A DNA stretch of 64,000 nt, taken from the NCBI GenBank assembly GCA_036429605.1, contig CM071590.1, positions 5,456,001 to 5,520,000 on the forward strand. Direction: 5' to 3'. The DNA comes from Cladobotryum mycophilum (taxonomy: Eukaryota > Ascomycota > Sordariomycetes > Hypocreales > Hypocreaceae). The position numbers were made by a program, and so were the translations under genes. Position 1 is the stretch's first letter. The number at the start of each line of letters is the position of its first letter. Positions 1 to 13,800 of this stretch are shown piece by piece. The notes beneath the pieces were generated by a model that was not told where the DNA came from, ran no database searches, and saw only the letters and a program-made list of their open reading frames with translations.

Positions 1-2833
1 CTGTAGCCGCGGTAACCTAAAGTGCTTTGGTGGGTAAACTCGATCCTGCTATTTCTCTGGTGACATTTATACTATCATATACGGCCTTACCGGTGTAGTA
101 GCAGGACGTGGCTAACAAAGGAGTTCAGCGTTGAAGGTCTCACGTTCTAGAACTGGATTTAGGGGAAGAGCTGGGCTGCGATGAGAACTTCAAACGTATA
201 CTACCAGCTCAAGATATTGCATTGCTGCCCATTGGCGACGACTAGCTAGTTGGCGATGCGTACCGGAGTGTCGCCGTAGCCGTCAGTAGTACCCCCGCCA
301 CCACTTTGCGTATAGTTGCTATATGGTAAGCTACCCGTGCGCCATATCACACCTACTATTTCCTCTTCTTATAAGATATGGGATGGGAAGCGGGAAGGGA
401 TTATGGGGAGATGTGATGCTTGAGTGTTGTAACGTTGTACTCATGCTGGCACTAAAGAGTTCAAAGCAAGCCAGTATGCAGGGAACTCCGTCCCTCGCCG
501 CGTTGGCAGATGTCACCTATTTTGTATGAGTAGGTACGTATACATCTGTGCGACTGAGAGCAAAGTTCTTGTTGGAGATCTGATTCGGCTGGGGAGGCCT
601 CTAGAACAGGGCAACTCTTATTTAGATATGGATCCTGCATGGACGCCTTCACTAGAGACAGCGTTATGGTTCGTTCCCCAGCCCAGTATAAGAGCAGTCT
701 CTACGGATTAATATGATATGATAACAGGGCAATAAGATTAGGAATTTGTACTCTGCGTCATTGTTTAGTGACGAGTGAGTGTGAGGGGTAGACTAGATGG
801 TAACATCGCATGTACATGTGCATATGCAGATGCAGGTTACAAAACCGATTATGGTATAACGTGGGCGCGAAGATGAGTTGGTTCCATTCTTAAGTGGATG
901 CAAGCAATTGCAAACTCCAATCTGTCACCGAAAATAGGTATCTTCTACTACTGGGCATCCAAACTACTGCATGCATTTAGGCCAAACACACGTAACTAAT
1001 GCCCTCGGGACCTATTCGGGCCAGGCATGCTTTCGAAGAGCAGCCATGCTGGGAATCTTCCTATTTGTTCGGAAATGTCTTCCGATATTCAGTTAATAGC
1101 AAATTGCAAAGACAATTCTGCAGAGCAGTGCTTTTGACTCTGGACGGAAATAACCAGTGATTTGTTGACACCAACCTACGCAACACGACATTCAGGTATG
1201 AATGGTGATCTTGGGACAATTGCATCGTGGGACATGGCCACTTGACGTCTATCTCAGATGGGCATCTGTTTGCCAATAACGCACATGGGAAGATCATCTA
1301 TACGTATTTGGTAAACCCCTATGAGATATGAATCGGGCATCTTTTGACATCTTCCTGCTCTTGTTCACTCAGACATCTACCATGATGGCATAGCCTCCCT
1401 TTTAGAGAGATAGCCATGTAATGCTACTGTATCACTCTTGGCAGTGAGATGGCAAGAATCTTGACTTGATCGGGCGTGGCTTGCTTGATTGACACAGTCT
1501 CATGCCTCTGTTTGTCATGGACATGTTTATTCGTTGCGATATATGCGGTGAAGATGCAAGCGAGGGTCCGACAAACCACATCACAAATGCTACAATACTG
1601 GTAAGGATAGGAACCTCATCCTAACCCCAGCTTCGCCAATGTGAGTGAGTTTGTTTGTCTTACTCCAGACCAAATCTCCCATCCGGTAATTGGCAAAAAT
1701 TGTCAACATGGAACTCTCTAGCCACATCTTGACGCGTAGCTAAAGGTCTTGGTTCTTGTCTTCCTATTATGTTAGCCGTATCATTCTCGTTGGGCAACCC
1801 TTTACTTTAGTTCCCGCTTATCTTTCCTAGCATTGGGGCGGCTCGGGCCCCTCTCAAGCGCAACAACTGCTTCGTTGATGGCTTCTCTCCACATATGTCA
1901 TGCAGGGTTACGCAGGCTGGAGATGGGTTCCATTGCTTTTTTCCCCCGATACGTTTCAGCTTGGATGGTTCAAACCTGTTCCCTACATCTCCACCTAAAA
2001 GTAGGTTTGGCGGATGATCTATGCAGGCTTACGTGAGTGAACGAACCATCGAAAGCAAATTGGGCGCATCCCCGCCTTTCCCTGAGACATCTCGACTCCG
2101 TACTACATATGACGGCCAAAGGAACACCGGATGCTTGTAGAGCCGGCATGTGGCGCATTTAGATCTGCATCTCAAAGTATTCATTGGATGTGCTCAAGGA
2201 GTCAAGACTGCCCTGCTTGCTTGCCGTGTCTGTAGTGAGGTGCGAACAACCAACTTTAGTGACGAACAAGGAAAACGAGACTTGGCGTGCGGTTCTTGTC
2301 ATTCCTCTCACCTGTGAGAGGGGAATGTCAGATCTTTTCACTATCCTAACCACACACAGCGTCACATTGCATCAGATTTGCAGTGCGCCAACAAAAGGCA
2401 TATAAGATGGACTTGGGATCCCAACAAACAGTAATTGTCCATTATTCCACGTCATATACGAGAATATTATCATCCTCGTTTTATAATTCATTTCTAGCTA
2501 CTTTCTATTTTACCCAGTACCGCTTGGCAATCGTACATTATGGTCTCAACTAGCAATGAAGGGTTCAAACTAAACCACTTGCATACGGTTTATGCACTTT
2601 TGCTAACTTCTACACAGTCCATCCAACGTAACTTTATCAAAGGAGCAGGAAGACCTCCTCGCAAGTGCCCCCCGCACCCGCAGCACGTTGATTACTCTAT
2701 TTCGTCAAGTTCTGGAAGGCGAAGAGCATAGTAGCGCGCAGCCAAACGTCCGCAATGGACAGCCCCCTCCCCCGGTACGGCTCCCTATGTAAAAGATCAC
2801 GAAAAACTAAAGTAACCAAGTGCTCTGTTTGTT
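1..2833. other. Gene-poor left end of window
   Basis: Only short open frames (under about 80 codons) occur on either strand, and none resembles a protein I know. The sequence is not an obvious simple repeat. On the minus strand around 1600-2150 some broken frames vaguely recall a retroelement polyprotein, but stops interrupt every frame and I would not annotate it. The last 80 bases before 2834 could hold a short first exon of the next gene: there is an ATG at 2755 and a GT at 2775. Its phase does not join correctly, so I left it out. Confidence 0.5.
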
Positions 2834-4038
2834 ATGACACCAGGGTTCGAGTACGCCGAACACGACTGGATTGGGGATACAGTCTGTATCCAATACGTGC
2901 TACCATTAACCCCTGGCAGTGATATTCCCGGTGAACGAGTGCAAAGGCGAGGGAAGGATTTGCCAATCTTCACCATAGGAGAAGGAAGTGATGCATTTAA
3001 GATGACCTATGGTACCGTCTCAGCATTAGCAGGAGACTTCTACGGTACGAAAAACCCCATTAGCGATGGGAAGACGGAGGAAGATTGTCAGATCCGCTTC
3101 AAAGAGGCGTATGACACGTTAAGAAATAATCCTCAAGACCAACCTGGGGACGCCGAGGGCCTCGTCAAGTGTCTCCGAGAGGAGGTTGATGCCGTCAACA
3201 AGGCATTCAAGGATGGGATAGACCCCTCGACTGTCTACAGGGGGCACGGAGTGGTGGCTCAATCCAAGCTGCTATCACTCACTCTGTTCCGCAAGTGTCC
3301 GAACCTCCCAAACTATTTAAGCCTTGCACTGATCGATTGGGACCATTTCGGAACTGACGCCTTGATTGCTTGGGGCACGGGGCACAGGATGGCCATCAAT
3401 CACGCAGCAGGGGAGCGAAGTATATCGCGCCTTACGGAGGCGTACTTTATGAATAGCTTTGCCGACCATTTCCTACAAGACTCCTTTTCGTCTGGCCATA
3501 TCCGGACTCCACGTCGCGCGTTGCACAATGACGTGGGTTCGAGAGATAGGCTGGCACAGGTATGATCACATAACCCCTAGCTCATCTTTATAAAAAGAAG
3601 ATGCTAAAGCAAATCATCTAGTATATGCATGACGAGGACTGCGCTCTGGGGCTGACGGTTACTAATGGGAAGGGGGAGACATGGGATGCCTATGGAGATA
3701 GGATGCTTCTCGACCGCGCCAACTCAGACAATCTCAGTCGCTGTATGCTCGCTATAGAGGCCTCAGCGCGCGAGGTCTTTGAGGCATGGGACAAGGGCGA
3801 GCCATTTGGAAAGACCTTTATCCCTGAGCCGTTGAGGATGGTTCCAAGAACTGTCAGCGAAGATGGCCTCGCTGCCTTGTTCCGGGGGCCTGACAGCAGC
3901 TGGGACGACCTTTACCGGCGAGTGTCAATAGACAACCGAACCGACCACAGCTTCACCAAGGACTGGCACCTCATCACGACCTTGCCGGCGCTCGAAGCAA
4001 GCAAGCTATGGGAGTATCCAATGAAGTTACACAACTAA
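2834..4038 (+). CDS. Zinc-dependent phospholipase C family protein (PlcC/CegC1-like)
   Basis: Two exons (2834-3559, 3622-4038) joined by a 62 bp GTATGA...CTAG intron in phase 0 give about 380 residues. The metal-binding core is clear: HRMAINHAAG near residue 187, FADHFLQDSFSSGH near residue 210, and HDED just after the splice site. Such spaced His/Asp clusters mark the zinc metallophospholipase C family shared by fungi and bacteria (Legionella PlcA/B/C), which hydrolyses phosphatidylcholine-type lipids; I recognised it from motifs, not by alignment. There is no signal peptide or membrane helix at this start, so a soluble enzyme is inferred. The first ATG lies just before a CAG/GG that could be an acceptor, so the true N-terminus may be in an upstream exon. 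Flanks are gene-poor. Confidence 0.72.
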
Positions 4039-4914
4039 CTTACGCATGCCATCTCGCTGCTGTGTTTAATAGTCCCATTCGCACAGGGACGTACACGATC
4101 AACGCCGCATATTTCAGGAAGACGGGAAAACGAGAGTAGGTTGGTTATTGCCGCCGTCCCACTGTGCCTCGGGGGGGGGGTGTGAGCTTCTGGTCGATAG
4201 CATGGAGTTCTCCGCAGGAGTTTAAGCTCGGCCGACTAGTAGCGAGTTCCAAATCTCATTGTTCAAAATAGTGTTCTGGAAGCATATCATGTTCAAGTCG
4301 TGAGGAAGCATTAAAAAAAAAAGGGGGGGGGGTTGGTTCTGCTAGTCTACTTCAATATACTACTTATGAACTCTGGCAAATCCCATCCCACCATACACAC
4401 CTTGGCGCCCAGTTATAATAGATCTGTGTACAAAACTCAGATTCTGCCTAGCCTCAAACTTACACATCTTGGGTATTACGATCTAGGAAATGGCAGTCAA
4501 TTGCAGAAGATCTAATAGTCACCATAGATTCAGCTTGGAATGGAAGAAAATGCGGGGACACCAGTAGCAGAGGAACTATTCTCCTTCGGTGACAGTAGCC
4601 TCACGATTAGACTCGACCCTCTCGGGACGTGTAGATCCCCCGCCATCTTTTAGATGGGGATCTTGCCAGACCCCTTACTGCCGTTGCTTACCTCGTCTAG
4701 TCTTAGTCTATGAGCTATTCATCTACTCAGCTCGGACTAAGATGGATCGAATCTAAATCCGGTTCCAACACCGCCCTTCTCGGCTTATCTTGACCCAGCT
4801 CACACATCACCACACCAACGTCTCTCAAAATCCCATTGTCTACATCTCTCATTCACGCTGCAGCGTGCAACGACTTCATCTCCCACCCCTCGATAAAGGA
4901 GATACGGCGGCATC
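4039..4914. other. Intergenic spacer with homopolymer tracts
   Basis: No supported gene. It contains a G run near 4172 and an A-tract directly followed by a G-tract at about 4313-4332. A C/A-rich stretch at about 4790-4910 precedes the next start codon and is probably its promoter and leader. Confidence 0.6.
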
Positions 4915-6045
4915 ATGTCCACCACCTGGTTCATCACCGGCTGCTCTAGCGGTTTCGGCGAGCACCTGGTGCGCCAACTCCGCACCGCTGGTGACAATGT
5001 CATCGCTACCGGCCGCAACGCCGAGGCCAAGCTCGCACACCTCAAAGACACTGGCGCCACCATCATGGACCTTGACGTTACCTCCCCAATGCCGGTCATT
5101 GAAGCCAAGATGCAGGAGGCCTGGGAGATCTACCCCGGGGGCATTGACGTCGTTATCAACAATGCTGGCTTCATTATCAGTGGAGCCATTGAGGAACTAA
5201 CGTATAGTAACAGCCCCATCAATTGACCATCTTCAGGTGTCCTACACCAAGGGGGGCCATCCATTGCAAACACAGATTGCTAACCTTTAATTCACGTCCA
5301 TAGACAGGAAGACATGGAACACAGTTTCAGGACCAACTTCCACGGCCCATTGAACATCAGTCGCGCTATCCTGCCCATGATGCGAGCCAAGGGCAAAGGG
5401 ACCCTGCTATTCATGAGCTCACAGGCAGCGTGGCACTCGGATCCAAGTTGTGGAAGCTATGTTGCCTCCAAGTTTGCCCTATCAGGTCTGTAGTCTTCCT
5501 CTCAGCATCATTGTATCCACTTCACCCGCCTCGTCTTGTCCACTCACCGTACCGTGAGACACCAGAGTCTCTACGAGTATTACCATCCGTTTTCGCCACA
5601 TTAGCTACCTATCCTCAATCGTACTAACCTTCCCCAAGGGGCCGTCGAATGCTTGGCCAAAGAATTAGCCCTCATTGCACCCAGCATCAAAGTTCTCCTA
5701 ATCGAGCCAGGCTACTTCCGCACTTCCGTATTCAGCAACGTCCATCAGGTGGAACCCCGTGTACCAGCCTACGCAAGGTTCAACACCAGAGCCCGAGAAG
5801 TCACAACAGGAAACGTAGGCACTGAGCCAGGGGATGCTGCCAAGGCAGTTACTCGTATGATTGAGCTGGTCAAGGGCACCGGCATGGCGGCTGGCAGGAC
5901 GGTGCCTCTTCGGGTGCCATTGGGTACCGATTGCTGGGGACGGGTCAGGACCAAGTGTGAAGAAACGCTAAAGATTTATGACGAGTGGGAGGAAGTGGCT
6001 AGGAGTACAGATTACCCACAGGTGGAGCAAGGGGCTACAGAGTGA
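4915..6045 (+). CDS. Short-chain dehydrogenase/reductase (classical SDR)
   Basis: Three exons (4915-5201, 5304-5485, 5639-6045) give 291 residues, normal for a classical SDR. The intron phases rejoin the conserved motifs exactly: the second junction restores FALSG-AVECLAKE. Visible motifs are the Rossmann cofactor loop TGCSSGFG at residues 9-16, NNAG, MSSQA with the catalytic Ser, and the catalytic YVASK (YxxxK). The Gly-rich loop followed by TGRN about 20 residues on suggests NADP(H) preference, which is inference. The family reduces or oxidises carbonyls and alcohols; substrate cannot be told. There is no targeting signal, so it is probably cytosolic. The neighbours do not form a pathway with it. 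Confidence 0.88.
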
Positions 6046-6863
6046 TATATGATCGTCAGGTAGCTTCGTGGCAATGAAGCGGTAAGCATAACAACTTCGG
6101 TTCAAGAAGGAGTAAAACCGACATATTTACCTATTCCAAAAAGGTTGGCTTACTTTCAAGATATCGGGGGCGGTCTAGATCCACCACGGAGCTGGGGACT
6201 GGGCCGGGGTCGGGGCCGGTCAATGCGGGGATATATGAGCAGAGAAGGTTACCAGAGAACGCAAAGATATGACTGTAGGTCAATTATCTGTTTATTTAGG
6301 TTTACGCAACATTGCGATCCCATGAAAGTGGTCCATTGAAGCACCATCCATCATCCCGCACCAAAGAGCAATTCGACATCACCATCTAGATCACGACGTG
6401 ACCAGCCTTGGAATGTGAGATTAGCACCCCATCACCGCAACCAATGTCTTGTTACCACTCCCCCAGTTTAACAAAAGACCTCTTCTAGGTTGAGTCGCAA
6501 TTTAGCGATCCTGTTCTTCTTCACTGCTTGGGTAGTGAGACGAAGCATTTCATCAAGTAGGTGGCTCATTCCTCACAAAATAGTGTCTCTCTCTCTATGA
6601 GTGCGACTTCCCTAGATTGTGTACCAAGACGTAAACGATATGCCAACCGTAACCATGAAAAGAGCAGGAGAATCAACCCCCAATAATACCTCTCTTCCTT
6701 TTTTTGCCCCATTCATTATCTCCTCTCGTTGATTCAGCAAAGCAGCAGTCAGACAGTCACTACTTCAAACATTATTTTGTACTTTGTTTAAAAACAGAAT
6801 CCTCTACAACCCCTCAAAAAATCTCACAAAAAGAAGAAGAAGAAGAAGAAAACTACCGACAAG
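6046..6863. other. Intergenic spacer
   Basis: No supported gene. The last 200 bases are pyrimidine-rich and then A/G-rich (an AAGAAG run just before 6864), typical of a fungal promoter and 5' leader. Confidence 0.55.
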
Positions 6864-7821
6864 ATGGTGCGCATTTCTCCCATAACAGCCAGAATAACAA
6901 TCATCCACAGCGTCTGGGCCTTCAGCCTCCTCTTGTCCGCCTTGGCTCACACGACAGCCATCTGGCTGGGGTTGGCGAAGAGATGCCATCCAGCGTGGGC
7001 GTATCGCGTTACGATATCTTGGGTACACTCTGCCCCCCCCCCGGTTGCTGAGGATGGAAGATTGTTCCGTATATAAATGGAAGAGAGAGCTATGGATGAG
7101 CATCAATACTAATGTTCTTTTCTTGTGGCAGATATTTCTCTTCATTTTTGACGTGCTCAAACGCAAGCTGCTCGAATCCATGTCTCTCAATACGAGCACA
7201 ACCGGCTCCAACCCTCTGCAAGTTGTAAGTTCAATGCCCCCTCCTCCTCTTCCTTCTCCTCCTCCTCCCGGGCAGCTCCTCTACCATTCTTACTGACAGC
7301 CATCAAGTCCAGTACCTGTGGAAACGGCGACTACCTCTCCTTCTTCGGCCTCACCATAGCCAAAGTCTTCCTGCTCTCCGACTTACTCCGCGCAATCTAT
7401 CCCCGGCCCGGAAGAAACGCCATCAAATACTGCCGCGCAGCCTCGATCCTCTCCATCTACCTCCTCATAGTTGGTTGTTTCTTTGTCCTCTCACTATAGC
7501 TCCATGCCATCTATTATTTCTCCTTCGGCTCCGCAAATCAGCCGCGGGGGGCTTTGGCGGATTCGTATCAATCATGGCGATACCTTTTTCTTTTTCTTTT
7601 TTTTCGTAGTGGGTATGCACAACGCTACCACCGACCTTGGCATCTGCTTTGTGGTTATTTCTATTGTGTCTCAGTTTGGGATATTTTGGAAATGGAAGTA
7701 TATTGATATCGTGTCCTGGGTAGCACACATTACGAAGACGGGGGATGGATTGGTAATGAACAAAGGATCCTCTTGTAAGCGGAGGATGTCATGGCGGGAA
7801 AGTATACGAAGAGTCCTGTGA
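6864..7821 (+). CDS. Orphan multi-pass membrane protein, four exons
   Basis: Proposed exons 6864-7022, 7132-7224, 7308-7473 and 7610-7821 total 630 nt (209 residues), with phases agreeing throughout. Exon 1 encodes a basic start (MVRISPITAR) and a hydrophobic helix at about residues 12-34. A second helix spans the first junction (TISW-IFLFIFDVL), and two more lie in exons 3 and 4 (SILSIYLLIVVG; LGICFVVISIVSQFGIFW). The C-terminus is basic. I do not recognise the family, and the four-helix layout is my reading of hydrophobicity. Weak points are the third donor (GTTGTT) and the acceptor of exon 3, where CAAG at 7307 was chosen because it keeps the hydrophobic frame open. A transcript could change the middle third of the protein. 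Confidence 0.5.
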
Positions 7822-10800
7822 CGAGCAAGCGATAATTTCTGTTTAGTATCATGTATTTATTTTGGCCTAACAGCGATTTATAATCATGGCATACCAACCA
7901 TAGACGTCCTAGTCTTCAGATGGTTTCTGATGCATGCCATATGGCAAATGGGTTAAAAATAAATCTCGAAAGCCCACAACAGACTTCCACCATACGAAGC
8001 CAGAGTCTGAAATCCACACAAAGAGTTACGAATAATATCCTAAAACATTACATTCAACTCATTGCCACATTGATACGAGGACTCGGGGTCCATTAACAAG
8101 CACAAGACACCCCCTCCCCCAATCATCTACATAACCCTCAAGGCAACCTCGAGTGCGAAAAGCATGGCCGCTATCCCAAATACCCAAAATATATCTATCC
8201 AATGAAAAAAAGAAACAAACATTTGTATTTTTCCCCACCAAGAAAAAGCTACCTAAAGTATTTCCTCGTCGCTGTAAACTTTGTGATAGTAGCCCTCGTT
8301 CCATCTCATACAACAAGGTTCAACAGGGTAGGAAGGGGAAGATGGCCGCAACAAAATCCCTATCAAAACATCGGGAAAGCAAATGAATGAATGCGTTTAC
8401 AAGAATATAGCTAATGTATAGAATACCATAAATTACAAAAACGTAGATGATTTGTACGCAGAAAGCCGTAGTCGTCAAAAATGTTCTATCCTCAACGTCA
8501 ACATCATCAATACCCACATCACATCGCAAACAACATACCCACCCACCCATCAGCCCAAAAACAAAACATTCCAAACCTCAAATAGCAATCTCAAATCCCA
8601 AGTGTAAAACAAAACCACTTGATTTCCCAAGTTAGAAAGAAAAAAACAATAAGGCCTCCAACCCTCGCGCCCCTCTCACCATCATTGGCCAGGTCCTCTC
8701 AAGACCATCCCGTCGATCTCTGCAGATCCCTACCCAAAATCTTCTAGAAAATTTCCTTTTGCTTCAATCCAGGCCAATCCAGTCCAGTCCAGTCCCCCCC
8801 CCCATCTCTAAAAATACGAAAAATATTTCACAGTACAAAAATGGCATAATTCTGAGGTCATCCGAAAACAAAAAATTCCCATATTCCCATCCCATCTTGC
8901 GCCTAAACTTGGGCGCGGGTATAAAAGGAACCAAATAAGGGGAGGGGGAAAGGATCGTCGCAGATCGGCACAGTGATGACAGGGCTGTGACAGGGGCAAC
9001 GGTAATTGCCCTGAGTTGCATTATTAGAAATCTATTGATTTGTGATAACCAAGGATGAACTATTCGATGGAATGAGGCCGCCAGAGGGCGATGCGGAAGC
9101 AAAAATTGCAAGATTGTGTAGGGTATGATTGGTAAAAGATGATCAAGTGGTGGCAATTCTTCATAGATCCACGGGGCGCAATGAAGAATCAAAAGAGAAA
9201 ATGACCGGGATCAGTGCCAAGAGGATGATGAAGCTTTAATGATTGTATCAATTGTCAGGAATGCATTTCATGACCTCAGCTCTGCATAGCGAGGTCGATC
9301 ATGGCGCTGTAATCATGACATTACCACCGCATTACCAGGCCGGCACATCGCCAGAGTGGCAATATCAGATCAAGTAAATGCCCGCTCCGTCAAGTATCGC
9401 ACGAGATGCACGAATTTGCATAACCCATCAACTTATACCAGCCTTCCACGTCATGTAACCGTCCATGAGGCTTTCCCATCCCTCATCTTTCCAGATGCCC
9501 TATATTTATTGGCGATTACTAACATAGCCAGACGTAACCAGTGCTTCAAACGTCTCCTGTCAAAAATGATGAGAAATCGAGAAAAGGTTTACTAACTGGA
9601 GCGGAGGCGGCATCGATGGGATGGCGCAATTTGTACCGACCTTTTCCAAGACTCCATGGAGCACCAACCACCACTGGTGAAGTGGGCGGGAGCCCCTTGT
9701 AAACGTGGCCAACGGTTGTAGCACCCCCACGGTGGTCCCGCCATCGCTCGCCTCGTAGGGCTTTCAACAGCTTTCCACACTGGCCATTGTGTCTCGCCAA
9801 ACAGTTTCTAGTACAAGCCAGCTTCCTCGCCGCCGGATCGGCAAAGGTATCGGTAATGCTTGCTTCGATTCAGGAGAAGGTCAGTGGCAACAACGAATAG
9901 GCTCACATCAGGATCCAACTCCCCTGGAAGTAAGGCTAAAGCCGTAAGGTGGGGAAAAAAATGAGATGGATATCTGGAACCACGTTTCCCTAGTTATACC
10001 ATTTGCCTTTAAATACGGGGGGCAAATCGGGTTGCCAAGACTGTGTCCTGCAAGCTAAATCCCACGTTACGAGAGCACATTTCGTGCTTTCAGTTGTCCT
10101 CAAACGTTTCCCCTCTCACAGAGCCTCGGACCGACTCATTCGCCAGATACACTTTCATCGCAATCTCATGATAAGGGGGCAGCGTATCGAGGCTGTGTGG
10201 GAGCCCAATCTCAGTCAGGCACACCCGTACATCCCCAATTTCGCCTTGATTGAGTCAAGGTTCCAACAGGGTCATCCCGTTTGCTGTCAGCTCTTTCTCA
10301 ACGCCTTGGTCTTTGTCAGCACCGAGCTTAGACGCGGCAGCCTAGCCTGTGTTACCTAGTCTGCTCCTATTGCTACTGTAGAGAATGTTAATCCGGAGGT
10401 CCAGTCCGGGCCGCAAGAATCTCTCCTTTGATGGCGGGAGCTACTGGTCATGCCCAAATTTCCGTGGGGTTAGGGGATTGGCTGAATTGGCTTGAGTGAG
10501 ATGAGGAGCATCCTTAGTTGTAGCCAATGGCACAGACAGATCGCTTCCCTTATACCGAATAACACTAGATCATATGATCAGGGCAGAGCCAAGTTCGTCC
10601 AGTCCCGATCTCTCTCATCCCTGAAGGATCCAGGTAGGGAGGGTTAGCCCCATCTCAAATGCCGTCCATCGCTTGTCCAGAGGCCGCACGAGGCGAAACA
10701 GGCATATTAGAAGTAAGCCCAACGAAATAACCCAACGGCCAAGGAAGTGACCGAGCAAGACACGCAGTGGGGGGTAAAGGCCTAGATGCGGTTCTGCCCC

Positions 10801-13800
10801 CTTGACGTTTGAAGTATTGGTTTCTCCATCTCCACGGATCTCCTGAGATAACTTTCTGCAAATAGGAAGCATTATTCTCGGGTGTATCGGTCAAGCCTGT
10901 AAGATTTGAGTGACTTTAGCTGCCAATTGGTAGACTTGCAAATGAGGACAAAGTCGGTCAGTCACAGATTTGTTTCCCCCTAGAAGTTTCTTTGACACTT
11001 GTCAGTTGCGCAAATTGCGGGGGAGGCGGGATGAATGAATGAATGAATGAACGTCCAACTTGGCAAAAGTGAAATCAGCATGACGCAAATGAAGCTTTTC
11101 ATGACAATGGGCTGTATCACAGGCTGATCCACGGCATCTAGCATTAAATATGCCGAAATAGTAATACTTGATAGTCAGTTCTTTTGTTTATGAACATCGG
11201 CTTTCCAATAAATTCGAGGACATTCCAACTGATAGACGAAGGTTCAACGGTGAGAAACCATATCTAGTTGGTCGAGGGAGGTGAAGGGCCTGCGGGAGCA
11301 TTACCTCCGGGTCGGGACAGGGCCCGGGTAGCCTACCAGGAAACTCCACTGCTCGCCTCGCGCTGGACGCCGCCTCGCTTCGACCAGAGAAAAGAAAAAA
11401 GCCCGGTTACCACTTGGCATTCTGCCGGATCCCGTTCGAAATGATGCCATGTGAAATGAATGATAGGTGAAATACTCAAATCTCGCAAACTCCTCCCGGG
11501 TGGTGCACAGACCCATGCTTGTTTGCTTGAGAGAAGAGGGACGAAAAGGTGGCGAGAACTTCTTGAATCGGAAATCTGTACGACATCTTTAGTCATCAAC
11601 ACCCCCAACGTTGTCGGAATGTGGGTTGTGGCGATCCGTACATGGCCAGCCACGTCAGCCACCATGTCGATCTTCTTCCCTTTTCTTTTTGACCCCCTTA
11701 CATGTGGCGGTGCAAGCGATATTGACATGCAGCAGCAAAGCTTCCAAGTTTTTAAACACTCTCTGCCCCCCCATATCAGATGTCTTCAAATTTGCCGGGG
11801 GGTGTTTACAAAAGCGTTAACCGTCCCAAACAAGCAAGTGTTGTCCGCACAGACAAAGTGACGGAACAAGATGATTGCTCATTATCCGTAACTAGTGGAG
11901 ACATTGATGCAGTATGACAGTTGGCTGACCGGGGTACTAACTCCGTCTGGTGGATTTGCATCGTTAAGGAGTGGAGGAGATTGCTCTGGAACTCACCCCC
12001 ATTTGTCGACGTCCAATACTCCCTCGTATACCTGTACTGTATCCAAGCATACTCTATGGTATGTATATCAATGTACCGAGACTCGAGGCCCATGGCGATG
12101 GTGGCAAAAAAAAAACCATATTCGGCTGGTGAGACTGCCATCACGCAAATATAGTATCAATATAGTCCTTGTCCGTCGAAGAAAATAAATAAAAACTTGG
12201 TCCGGAATCAATTTTTGTCAGGTTCCGTTATATGTCCGATGTGGGGATTAGGGTCTGGATTGCAAGGAACCAATATCTGTGCTTTCAGCTCGGCGCCACT
12301 ACTCGCCATCGTCCTGTTATTGGAGCATTAGATGCCACAGCCTCAATGTGGATAACAGCCACAACCTCGTTTTCAGGGTCTCTATCCATTCTTGGCCCTC
12401 GGTGGTGGTCGGTGATCCTGCGGAAGAGGGTGGTGATTCGCTTTGGGTATGAGGTCATTCGCGCCTTGTCAAGTTACAATGAGTGGACAGCAATGGCTCG
12501 GCCCTCACAACGTGTCCCTTGTCGGCGGAGTTCATGCACACACACGTCGGTAGATCATAGAATTCCTTGCCCTCATTGCCTCACTTGTCCGTCAACTTAT
12601 CCTCTCACAGCTGCAGGTTCCTGTTTTTTATCTTTTCACCAGCTGACCCAGGTACGCCCTGCAAGAAGCTGATCGGATGAAATAGTGGTAACTGGAATTT
12701 ACCGAGACATGCAGTACGTACTGTACGTAATATTGTGACGTCTGATAGATAGGTAATGCTTGTAGTGATAGTTACGGAACATGGCTCTTCCGTTGCCAAC
12801 TTATTAGGGGGTTAAGCGATCAAACCCCGCCAGCAGTGATTTGCACTTGGGCTTCATCAGAGCCTCATCGCCCCGCCAGACAAGAGTTAGTGCCCGAAAT
12901 GACCGAAACTGACATGGTTAATGGATGAACTCTGTCGTCGGGGGGAAGAAATTATGTGCTCGTAAACAGGAAACCAAGTAGAGCAGTCAAGTCCAGGCCA
13001 GTTCAGTCCAATGTGCCGAGCTTTTCATGCAGAAGCGAAGGCCGTGGACTGGGATGGAACTTTCCCGATTCCACCGCAACTGGGCAGGTTTGGCCAAGAT
13101 AGCTCCACATGTGCCACACGGCGCGCGTCGAAGCTCCGCCGTCGGTTTATTGTGTGGGCCACTGAGCGCCGGGCCCCGAAGGTTGATGATCTCCAGTCAT
13201 GTACTCCGCATAGAAGCTGTCGTATCGCGGAAGCAACCCTCGATCTCAGCAGGGTTCCGTTACAGGCTTTCATACAAGGCCCACACCCGGAAAGACCTTG
13301 GCCAGAGGCCAACCAGCCCACGGGGTGCTTTTATGTGCCGGCACTAATAACGGCACAACCTATCACAATGGCGTGAAACCGCCCCTCAAAAACCTGTATG
13401 AGAGAGAATCCATGGGACAGAAGAAGAGGGGGGGGCCCGGTCAACTCGGCCGCCAATTTGATGGCCAAATTCGTTTGGCGCGAGGTGCAGCAGGCTCCCA
13501 TTCTAGGCAAGGATTCTCCTCGCTCAACAATCTGAGAAAATATAGTGGTAAGATGAGTGAAGAAGTCCCTGAAAATGTGTTGTAGGAAAAGCGGACCACA
13601 TATTTGGGGCTCCCCTCGCTTTTGTAAGCGCCGCCTGCCGCTTCAGCCTATCACAGCTGACAAGGAGCATTTGCTCCGGCACCTTTCTTGCGGTGCCCGA
13701 TTCGATTTGAATCACACATCGCTCAACCAGCAGAGGGAAATGCGGGTGTGCACGCGATTTTATCTGTCAAAATGGCTCTCCTTCGCAGTCTCAATTGCTT

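Noticed and set aside
1600..2150. Possible decayed retroelement polyprotein, minus strand
   Set aside because: A few fragments (for example MWREAINEAVVALERG) recall a copia reverse-transcriptase start, but stops fall in every frame, no terminal repeats are seen and the likeness is too weak.
2755..2774. Short first exon (MDSPLP) for the phospholipase gene
   Set aside because: Donor and acceptor exist, but the phase does not fit the downstream frame.
8764..9192. 142-codon minus-strand frame
   Set aside because: Low-complexity hydrophobic reading of A/T-rich DNA, with no motif and no supporting exon.
12232..12672. 146-codon plus-strand frame in the large spacer
   Set aside because: Random-like composition, no recognised domain and no splice partners.
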